This document shows positions 53,010 to 61,517 of a stretch of 64,000 nucleotides of DNA, piece after piece (the stretch's first letter is position 1; every line of letters starts with the position of its first letter). Position numbers and translations under genes: made by a program. This stretch comes from Symbiodinium natans. Taxonomy: Eukaryota; Sar; Dinophyceae; Suessiales; Symbiodiniaceae. The stretch covers positions 60,001 through 124,000 of the forward strand of contig CAJNDS010002080.1 of NCBI GenBank assembly GCA_905221605.1, written 5' to 3'. The notes under the pieces are model-generated. The model was not told the DNA's origin, made no database searches, and saw nothing but the letters and a program-made list of their open reading frames with translations.

Positions 53010-54600
53010 CCCTAAACCTAAACCGTAAACCCTAAACCCTGAACCCTGAACCCTAAACCCTAAACCCTAAACCCTAAACCCTAAACCCTAAACCCTAAAC
53101 CCTAAACCTCAAGGCGACTTCGTGAAGCCATAATCTTGGCGGACTTCTGAACCCCTCACAACAGTTTAACTTTTAGGCTCCTCATCGTAGTCTCCACCGG
53201 GAACCAAAACCAAAAGGCTAAAGTCCTAAGGGCCAGCCAGAAGAAAGCCAAGTTAGGGGCTTCAGGGACCGGGGTTTAGAGGGTTTAGAGGGTTTAGAGG
53301 GTTTAGAGGGTTTAGAGGGTTTAGAGGGTTTAGAGGGTTTAGAGAGTTTATAGAGGTTGGGGTTTGCAGGGCTTCGGGCTTACAGGGTTATAGGGTTTAG
53401 GGTTTGTAGGGTTTTTTTAGGCTTTAGGGTTTAGGGTGAACACGATTATGAAGTGAGGGCTCATGCTACATGGTGTCTTGGGCATCGAATACTCGATCCT
53501 GGAGCTAGGCACCCAGAAAGAGCCCACACTACATGGTGCTTTCGGCATCGATTTCCATAAGCCGTACCTTCTGAATGGACTGGATCTGGGCTAAATGCAT
53601 CTGGCTTCTTAGGGCCCCTAAACCCCAAACCCCGAACCTGTAAACCCAAAAGTGCAAGGCTCTGGGGCTATCGCGGCTTCGGATTTAGGACCTAGAGTTC
53701 AGGGTCTTGTCTGCCAGGTGTTCTGTCCCCAAGCACCAAACCCCAAGCCCTAAACCCCAAACCCCAGGCCCACACCCTAAACCCTAAATGTCCCCAAACA
53801 AACCCCACGCCCTAAACCCCAAACCCCACACCCTAAAACCTAAACTCTAAACCCTAAACCCTACGGCGATGAAAGGCTTGAAAGGCCCCAGGGATTGGAA
53901 TCGGAAACATGAAAATTCAAAAGACCAACAAATCCCGAGGGAGGGCTTCGGGCTAAAGCACTGTAGTGCGATTTTGAGAAGTTGCTATTGAAGCATACCA
54001 AAAACCATGCACAGCCAGCCATACGGTACTAAGCTTTGGTCTCTGATTCTGTAGTAGTTTTGTACTAAACCCACCCTAAAACATGGGTCGTCAACTCCGT
54101 CAACTCCTAGAGAGTCACTTCGCCGCGCTCCCGCCAGGTTGTTTCGGGCTGCCAGGCCACAAAGAACACAGGGCCAAAGCTGGACTTTTTCAAAAGAAGG
54201 CTGTGAGGAGACACTGCCACTGCCCTCCATGCAGCGATGATCGTCCCTACCCAACTGCGCCGAACACTGTGGCAATCTACCAAGCGCTTGCCAACTGACC
54301 CCAGTGCTTTCGACACCATGTATCGTACGTAGGCCTAGCATGCAGCCGACATCCTGAAATTCGAGCGACAACAAACAGCTGCGTGAGAGCAACTGCGTTC
54401 CTTGAATGGTAGACATGGCTGCTACTGCGAGCTACGTGGCCCTAAAGTGTATCCACCACAACACTCACCACAAAACCACCACTGACTTTGAATAAGGTGC
54501 CAAAGTCGTGATTCTATAACAGGCCGAGCCCCGCTCCTTTGTTAAGGGGGCCTTATGATCCGGAACAACACCTCTGAATAGCCAGCCAAGGCTTCGGAGG
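53010..54600. other. Filler with two unresolved unique islands
   Basis: 53010-53110 is CCCTAAA. 53455-53600 carries an imperfect about 60-bp repeat (GCTACATGGTG...GGCATCGA twice). 53900-54420 is unique, open in overlapping frames on both strands, with no recognisable motif. Confidence 0.4.
53277..53347 (+). repeat. Variant telomere-like 9-mer array GAGGGTTTA
   Basis: Eight tandem TTTAGAGGG units, the inverted counterpart of the 9-mer array at 19131-19245. Confidence 0.9.
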
Positions 54601-54627
54601 GTTTGCTGCGCAAGGTGGCCAGCTACT

Positions 54628-54981
54628 TTGCTCTACGACTATGTGGTCATTATATGTTTTTTTCTGCTATATTGGTGCTCTTTTCTTATGTTGCGCCAAT
54701 GCAGGTGCTGGAATGCTGCAGAAATGCTCCGAGATGTTGGATTTCATTGCTGGTGCAAGTCTTTTAAGAACGTCTACTGGAGCAGAAGTACGACAACGCC
54801 GCCGGTGCGTGGGTTTTCGTCGATTACAAATACCACTGCACTTGCAACTGCACGTGTCTTTTGGTGTCAGCAAAACTGGCAACGACTTCCCCAACTGCCA
54901 CAACAAAAAGTTGCAACGTACGACTTCTCTCAGCACCAAGCGTCCCAACATACGACCGAGATTGTAATCCCTGAGCCATAA
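54628..54981 (+). CDS. Coding-like island, two competing plus frames, unrecognised
   Basis: A pyrimidine-rich stretch ending GCGCCAATGCAG (about 54703) precedes two open frames. One reads AAEMLRDVGFHCWCKSFKNV and runs to a stop at 54981; the other reads GAGMLQKCSEMLDFIAGASL. The minus strand is open too. One of the plus frames is probably an exon following that acceptor. No domain can be named. Confidence 0.35.
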   Translation: MLYDYVVIICFFLLYWCSFLMLRQCRCWNAAEMLRDVGFHCWCKSFKNVYWSRSTTTPPVRGFSSITNTTALATARVFWCQQNWQRLPQLPQQKVATYDFSQHQASQHTTEIVIPEP

Positions 54982-55542
54982 ACCCTCACACCCCAAACCC
55001 TGGACACTAAATCCCAGACCCTAAACCGTAACAACAAATTGCCGGAGAGCCTAAGCCCTGAACCATAAACCCTAAAACCCAAACCCTAGACCCAAACCCC
55101 AGACGCTAAACCCTAGCCCAGCCTTCACCTCTCACCGTACTCAACCCTAAACCCTAAACCCCTAAACCCTAAACCCTAAACCTTATACCCGAAACGCTAA
55201 ACCCTAAACCCTAAACCCTAAACCCTAAACCCTAAGACCCCACCGAGCTAAGAGAAGACAAGGGGCTCCTTCATCGTAGCTTCGCCGCTGCAGTCTGCCT
55301 TCTTAGTAGAAGGATTATGATGGGAACCCCCTAGACACGGAACCCAAGAACACACACACACACATATATACATATATCTATATATATATATATATAGATA
55401 GATACTACGGCTGAGGGTTTAGGGTGTAGGAATATGAAGGGAGTTTTTTTGGGGTGCTTCGGAGATTATGTGGAATGGCCACTGATTGCAAAATCTTAAA
55501 GCCATGAGGTCGGCGGACACCCGGCCCTAAACCCCAAATCAT

Positions 55543-55639
55543 TAGGGTTTAGGGTTTAGGGTTTAGGGTTTAGGGTTTAGGGTTTAGGGTTTAGGGTTTA
55601 GGGTTTAGGGTTTAGGGTTTAGGGTTTAGGGTTTAGGGT
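55543..55639 (+). repeat. Telomeric array TTTAGGG, about 97 bp
   Basis: Thirteen to fourteen perfect heptamers without variants. Confidence 0.95.
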
Positions 55640-55720
55640 TGCCTGGAAAGGCCAGGACCCAAGAAAAAGGCTCCCCTTGGGCGATGCTGAAAATTTGAAG
55701 CTACTTTAACCTACCGGTCC

Positions 55721-55798
55721 AGGGTCCACGTACCTAAATAGGTTCTGATACAGGGACTTTGGGGCCCGAGTATGGAATAAGAAGGTACCTGGACCCTT
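55721..55798. mobile_element. Inverted-repeat element family H, copy 2
   Basis: AGGGTCCACGTACCT on the left and AGGTACCTGGACCCTT on the right, with GGGCCC in the core as in the copy at 30744. Confidence 0.6.
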
Positions 55799-55820
55799 AA
55801 AGTTAGCACACGCGCAGCAA

Positions 55821-56183
55821 ATGCAACTGCTGGGGAACACACAAAGACTCCACGTTATTCAGCCAATTTGGCATGCTCATGAGCAATGCCATTGTTGCTG
55901 CAGGCTCTTGCAGTTCTCCGTTGAGCCACGAACTCTTATGAGACATTTAGAACTTTGTCATACGGCATACCATGAATGGCACGAACCTTTCGTTGCCGTT
56001 GAATCCTCTTTGCAACGCATTTCGAACATGCTCAAACGTATGATTCTTGAATGGTATTCTTGTGTGTGTACAAAACACTTTGTGTCACCTTCATCTCACA
56101 AACTTTGCTCCGCTTACCCCAAGTCTTCATTCACCTCAAAGTGGGAGGGGAGGGTGCTTGACGCGATCTTTTCTTTGATATAA
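55821..56183 (+). CDS. Cys/His-rich ORF, possible zinc-finger remnant of a retroelement
   Basis: The 120-codon ORF starts at ATG 55821. It has one Cys/His cluster (HEQCHCCCRLL ... LMRHLELCH) and a second further on (CVCTKHFVSPSSHKLC). Paired C2H2/C2HC-like clusters with about 40 residues between recur, as I recall, in dinoflagellate LINE-type proteins, so a degraded retroelement fragment is possible. The low-GC codons differ from neighbouring exons. No reverse transcriptase is visible here. The upstream boundary is an inverted-repeat element. Confidence 0.4.
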   Translation: MQLLGNTQRLHVIQPIWHAHEQCHCCCRLLQFSVEPRTLMRHLELCHTAYHEWHEPFVAVESSLQRISNMLKRMILEWYSCVCTKHFVSPSSHKLCSAYPKSSFTSKWEGRVLDAIFSLI

Positions 56184-56532
56184 GTGATGGTGGGCATATC
56201 GCTATGTAGAGCGTGATGTGTTGTTAGTGGATGATTATGCTTCAGAGAAGGTTCGACGTCCAACTACACCCTCATGAAGCCCCCAAACCCAAAACCCTAG
56301 ACACAAAAAGCCGTAGACCCTCCAAACCATAAAGTCTCTATCCAAACCCTGCTTGCATGTATACCCCAAACCCCAAACCCCAAACCAACCCTAAACAAAC
56401 CCCAAAGCCCCAAGCCCTAAACCCTAAACCCTTGCCCTAAACCCTAAACACCAAACCCTTGCCCTAAACCCTAAACCCTAAACCCTAAACCCTAAACCCT
56501 AAACCCTAAACCCTAGACCCATTCTGTCTGGG

Positions 56533-56592
56533 CTTTCCGGCATCAACCAGGCGCCACAGAGACTTGAGGCCAACCTTGCGCCTTGCGTAAGG
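56533..56592 (-). CDS. Candidate exon capped by telomeric tracts on both sides
   Basis: After AACCCCAG the minus strand reads PYARRKVGLKSLWRLVDAGK, 20 codons, ending AAG; it is phase 0 at both borders. (CCCTAAA)n lies at 56461-56518 and (TTTAGGG)n at 56627-56705. Unrecognised. Confidence 0.45.
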
Positions 56593-56626
56593 CTGGGGTT
56601 TCAAGGACTTGGCGTGCGGCAAGGGG

Positions 56627-56705
56627 GGGTTTAGGGTTTAGGGTTTAGGGTTTAGGGTTTAGGGTTTAGGGTTTAGGGTTTAGGGTTTAGGGTTTAGGGT
56701 TTAGG
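56627..56705 (+). repeat. Telomeric array TTTAGGG, about 79 bp
   Basis: Eleven heptamers, followed by GGGGGTTTGGGG variants. Confidence 0.95.
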
Positions 56706-57355
56706 GGGGTTTGGGGGGTGGGGTTTGGGGTTTAGGGTTTAGAGCGTAAGGTTTAAGAGGTCAAAGGCTCCGGGGGCTTTTGGCTTAAACCCTAAACCCT
56801 AAACCAAGCCCCTGTCCCCCCCGCCCCCCCCGAAGCCTACTCCTAAACCTCCTAAACCCTAAAACCCTAAACCCCAACTAAACTCCCAACCCCAAACCCT
56901 GAATCCTTGAATTTTGGGGTTCAGGTTCAAGGCCCTAACCCATCTCTCTGTACGTAACCCTAAACCCTAAACTCTAAACCCTAACCCTAAACCCTAAACC
57001 CTAAACCCTAAACCCTAAACCCTAAACCCTAAACCCTAAACCCTAAACCCTAAACCAGTCGAGCAGCCGAAAGAGAGATGGTAAGGGTTTAGGGTTGCGG
57101 GCTTAGGGTTTGGGGTTCGAGGTTAAGGGTTTAGGGTTTAGGGCTGCGGAAAAGCGAAGTAATCCTCTCCCCTTGAAATGGAATCTTTGAGGTGTTAGCT
57201 TCGGTTTCCCTAGACCAGAAATCCTAAATCCTGATACAACTGACCTAAATCAAATGGTTTCTGACGGTCCCCCTGAAATTGAAGCTTTGGGGGGGTTAGC
57301 TTTGGTTCCCTAAACCCTGAAAATAAATCCTGAAGCTAAACAACCCTAAACCCTA

Positions 57356-57427
57356 AACCCTACACCCCTACACCCCTACACCCCTACACCCCTACACCCC
57401 TACACCCCTACACCCCTACACCCCTAC
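57356..57427 (-). repeat. Variant telomere-like 8-mer array CCCCTACA
   Basis: Eight or nine CCCCTACA units (complement TGTAGGGG), a homogeneous variant found as an array only here. Confidence 0.9.
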
Positions 57428-57817
57428 CCCTCCCCCCCCTACCCGCCCGTTTATCGAACCCTGCTTGGCGGCGCACGTTTCAGCGCTGACTCCCATCTTC
57501 CGAGCGCAAGCCTGGCCCCGGATCCCTGAATTAAGGGCTTAAGGGCTTTGGGGGGTTTTAGAGGGTTTTAGGTGGGTGGTTTAGGGTTTAGGATTTAGGG
57601 TTAGGGTTTAGGGTTTAGGGTTTAGGGCTTAGGGTTTAAGGTTTAGGGTTTAGGGGCTTAAGGTTTCAGGGTTTAGACCTACGTGTGAGCTTTGTAGGGT
57701 TTAGGGTTCAGGGTTAGGGTTGAAGAGTCTTAGGGGGTTTGGGGCTTTAGGATACAGGGTTCAGGGGCTAGGGTTTAGGGTTCAGGGTTAAGGGTTTTTC
57801 GGGACTTGTTTTTTGTT

Positions 57818-57844
57818 GGGGGGGGGGGGGGGGGGGGGGGGGGG
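57818..57844 (+). repeat. Poly-G run of 27
   Basis: A homopolymer preceded by GTTTTTTGTT. Confidence 0.95.
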
Positions 57845-58499
57845 CTTTAGGGTTCAGGGCCAGGGTTTACGGTTTAGTTTAGGGAGGCTTAGTTTATGGA
57901 GGCTTCAGGGGGCTTTTATGGGGGTTCTTATAGGGTGTCTTGCAAAGCACTGGGCTTTTCGAGCTTCGCGGGGTGTTGGAGACGTGAACTCTTTTGAAGC
58001 CTTAAACACACGATAGACTCCACCTGAAGAATCCCTGCCAAAAGAAGAGACTTGCCATCCTAAACCCTAAACCCTAAACCCTAAACCCTAAATCCAAAAC
58101 CGGCTTTTAGGATTCAGGGTTGAGCCTCAATTAAGGGTTTAGGTTGGGCCATTCGGGTTAGGATTGCAATTTATGGACAGGCGCAATGATGTGCGGACCC
58201 GCTGGGATCTTATGCACCTGAGTCCTGGTTTAGGGTGTTGGGGAAAGTTGTTTTGCGCTGCAGTACTAAACCCTGAGCCCCATGGGGTGTAGGTTCCGGG
58301 TTCAGGGTTTATATAGGGCTTAGGGTTTAGGGTGTAGGGTTTAGGGTTTAGGGCTTAGGGTTTAGGGTGTAGGGTTTAAGGTTCAGCACTCCAGGCCGAG
58401 CAGTTTCAAGGTAAAGCTTTATGTACGGCTCAGATATAACACCCACCCACCCAGAGAACCCCATAACATTGAGAAAGCAACAAACGGCCAGATTCTGAA

Positions 58500-58700
58500 A
58501 ATGGAGCGGCCTTAATTCTGAAAATTCAATGCCTTTAGCCTGATTTCGGCCTTAATTTTTCCGAAAATAAAGCGGCCTTATTCTGAAATTCAATTTGCCT
58601 TTAGCCTGGTTTTGGCCTTATTCTGAAAATGAAGCGGCCTTATGCTGAAAATGCAGCGGCTTTACTCTGAAAATACAACTGCCTCATTCTGAAATTCAAT
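58500..58700 (+). repeat. Diverged short repeat: TTCTGAAAATGAAGCGGCCTTA
   Basis: Six or so diverged copies of TCTGAAAAT(G)(A)AGCGGCCTTA, of about 25-35 bp, run before an (AT)n stretch at 58728-58745. Confidence 0.75.
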
Positions 58701-58770
58701 TAAGGTCTTCAAAAATGAATAAATTCATATATATATATATATATGGTAGAGCGGGTTCAGGCTTTAAGGT

Positions 58771-58851
58771 CTCGCATGCGGACATCCTAGCCTCGAACTC
58801 AAGGAAGCTGATGCGGCCACTGTCATCCTCGCAGGCATTGCTTGCGCACAG
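58771..58851 (-). CDS. Candidate EF-hand exon
   Basis: Between GGGCCCAG and GAG-ACC on the minus strand, 27 codons read LCASNACEDDSGRISFLEFE then ARMSACE. DDSGRISFLEF fits the calcium loop from position 3 onward (Gly at 6, Ile at 8, Glu at 12), with Cys in place of Asp at position 1, so calcium affinity may be weak. Dinoflagellate channels and calcium-dependent kinases carry similar loops. It is phase 0 at both borders. Neighbouring exons were not identified. Confidence 0.55.
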
Positions 58852-58869
58852 CTGGGCCCTCAACCCTGA

Positions 58870-60290
58870 ACCCTGAACCCTAAACCCTGACCCCTAAACC
58901 CTAAGCCCTAAGCCCTAAACCCTAAATCCTAAACCCTAACCCCTCTGTGTGGTGAAGCCTAAGGCTTCAGTTCCACAACCCCATGCTCCAACCTCCAGAC
59001 CCCTACTAAAGCCCTAAATCCTTGAAAAGACGAAAAAACATCCAATAATCCTGTAGCTGGGTTTAAACCTAAACCCTGAACCCTGAACCCTACACCCTAA
59101 ACCCGAAACCGAAACCCCGGGGTGAAGGCTAGGACAAGTAAACCTCCCTGGACTCCCAGAAGTACCGAGTGAGTGACCCAACACGTCCCTCTTGTATTCT
59201 TTCATTGTTCAGGGTTTAGTGTTTAGGGTTGAGGGGGTTGGTTGAGGGGGTTTTTAGGGTTTAGGGCATGTCTTCTGGGTTTGGGTTTAGGGCTTAGGGC
59301 TTAGGGCTTAGGGCTTAGGGCTTAGGGCTTAGGGCTTAGGGCTTAGGGCTTAGGGCTTAAGGCTTTGAGTTTCGAATTCTTGGGTATAGAGGGCTTCAGT
59401 GGAAGGGTTTCACTTCAGGGCTTGTAGGTTTTAGGGAAAGTCGTCACCGGTTAGCTGGACGGACTTCACTGGCTATGAAAATCTCCTGCAGGCACCAGCC
59501 GTTCTCCTTCTAGCATGTGATAACCAAAACCCCTCAACCCTGAACCCTGAACAGGCTTTAGGGCTTCGAGGCTGAAGCATGACTTCTGGAATTGAATGTG
59601 TCTGACTACTGGGACAAAGATCACGTTCACGGTCTAGGCAAACATGGGCCTGCAGATCACCCAAACGTGACCTAAACCCGAAACCCCAAATCAAACCCCA
59701 GCTTGACACCCAACCGACAAATTGATTTGACGACCCGAGCGGGGTATCCTAAACCCTAAACCCTGAACCCTAAACCCTAAACCCTAAACCCCCAACCCCA
59801 AATCCTTAGCTTCGTATGGGCCCTTAATTGGGGAACCCTGAATACCACTTTGATTCCCAAGAGAACCCATGGGCTGGCAAAGCCTGCGAGGCTTTGAAGT
59901 ATCAAGGTTTAGGGTTTAGGGCTTAGGGTTTAGGGTTAGGGCTTTAGGGCTTCAACGTGCTAGGCTTCGGGTTTAGGACTCAGGGTTAAACCCTAGGGCT
60001 TTCAGGGCGTTAGAATTTAGGACTTAGGGTCTTAGGGCTATAGTGCTTTGACGTTTGGGGCTTTGAACTCAGGCTTTTAGGCTGTAGTGCTCTACAGGGT
60101 CTTAGGGACTTTGGAACAGGGTGCCCAAGAGAATCTAAACAACCTGACTAACCCCTAAACTTCTTGGCGGGTATGCCTTGGGAGTCTTAATATTATTGTG
60201 AACCTTGTAAAAGCTATGGAGAGCTTGGGACGTAGATTCTTTTTGGGTGTTCTATAGCAGGCTTTAGGGTGCCTAAACCCTAAACCCTAA
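58870..60290. other. Telomeric filler with weak ORFs
   Basis: 58880-58960 and 59745-59800 are CCCTAAA/CCCTAAG. 59014-59205 (minus) begins MKEYKRDVLGHSLGTSGSPG and could be an exon, unsupported by borders. 59480-59700 (minus) is open without natural composition. Confidence 0.4.
59282..59358 (+). repeat. Variant telomere-like heptamer array TTAGGGC
   Basis: Eleven tandem GGGCTTA units, the most homogeneous array of this variant in the window. Confidence 0.92.
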
Positions 60291-60294
60291 ACCC

Positions 60295-60595
60295 TCAACC
60301 AACGACAACGGCCCACTGCAAGCCATCGCTAGAGGTCTGCTCGTAAACACAGTCAGCTGCAATATGGGTAACGTCTGAGCTGTGGGGAACTTGAAAGTGA
60401 CAGTCCTGACACCAGTACTGCCCATCGCCATTGTAATCTATCCTTGCCCCTTGATCGCCGCTGCATAACGTGCATGGCAGAACCAGTCTGTGATGGGTCT
60501 CGAAAACCTGACGACAACGACGATTGGTGTACTTCTTCGCGGCGTTGTCCATGCGTTGCTTTTCCCTTCTTGCGAACAGGTCCCCGATAGCCAAA
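60295..60595 (-). CDS. Candidate exon with a CxxC/CxxCH zinc-ribbon-like motif
   Basis: After TCACAATAAG the minus strand is open for about 100 codons to TGA (or to CAG shortly before it). It encodes RMDNAAKKYTNRRCRQVFET, then LPCTLCSG, then an acidic DYNGDGQYWCQDCHFQ. Two Cys pairs about 20 residues apart suggest a zinc ribbon. A second minus frame is open for 70 codons but is Ser/Arg-rich. CCCTAAA repeats lie on both sides. The family is not identified; an alternative is DYNGDG as part of a calcium-binding turn. Confidence 0.5.
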
Positions 60596-60619
60596 CTTAT
60601 TGTGAGCAACCCTTAACCC

Positions 60620-61515
60620 TAAACCCTAAACCCTAAACCTTAAAGGGTCTTACTTAAGCTTCTAAACTTGAGTCAGGAGGCGGTGTCGAGCAGGTTGAAG
60701 AGGTGGGTCCAGACCTCAGATCTTCATAGGGACCCTGCGCTCACTTTATATAAGTGCCTTAGCTTATACGTTTAAATTAGGTCCCCTTTTGGCTCACCTT
60801 TCTAACCCTAAACCCTGAACCCTGAACCCTGAACCCTGAACCCTGAACCCTAAACCCTAAACCCTAAACCCTAAACCCTAAAGAAGGACTTAGGGTTGTA
60901 GGGGTTGCTTAGTTGCTTAGGGACTTCGGGGTGTGTGGGGGCTTGTAGGGCTTAGGGCCTTCGGAGGGTGGGGGATCGGAGTTTCGCTCTGCGGAATGGT
61001 TGAGGGTTCACAGGCTGTAGGGTTCACATGGTGTCGGGTTTAGGGTTTGGGGCCTTCTAAACCCCAAACCCCAAACCCCAAACCCATAACCCCAAACCCC
61101 AAACCCCAAACCCTAAACCCTAAAACCTAAACCCTACAGCTTGGGGCTGGGATGGCTCAAGGGTCGTGGAGTTCTGACGACGTTGAGTCTGCGTGTGGAA
61201 GGGTGCAGACGCCTAAACTGACGCCTACTCAAGCCCCAAGCCCCTTGAAACCTCAAACCCTGAATCCGAACTCGCAGTATGCCTAGAAACCTCAAGCCCT
61301 GACGACCCAAAACATCTTAATACAGTTAATAACCCTATATTAGACCCTAAACCCTAAACTCGAAAAAAAAAAAAAGCCCCAAAGACATGAACAAAACCTT
61401 AAAGCCCCAAAGCCCTAAAACCTAAACCCTTCTAAACCCCCCCTAAACCCTAAACCCTAAACCCTAAACCCCTAAACCCCTAAACCCCTAAACCCTAAAC
61501 CCCTAAACCCTAAAC
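60620..61515. other. Telomeric filler
   Basis: CCCTGAA and CCCTAAA run at 60810-60880, CCCCAAA at 61055-61110, and CCCTAAA/CCCCTAAA at 61435-61515. 61140-61230 is unique and short. No gene is seen. Confidence 0.5.
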
Positions 61516-61517
61516 GC

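Larger units (their letters stand above)
56190..58765. other. Telomeric filler with one exon and a local duplication
   Basis: Arrays lie at 56461-56518, 56627-56705, 56945-57055, 57340-57360, 57595-57660 and 58315-58380. 57165-57330 holds two related about 60-bp segments (CCCTGAAATTGAAGCTTTG and CCTTGAAATGGAATCTTTG). 58500-58690 is built of CTGAAAAT(G)(A)AGCGGCCTTA repeats. Apart from 56533-56592 no gene is supported. Confidence 0.5.
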
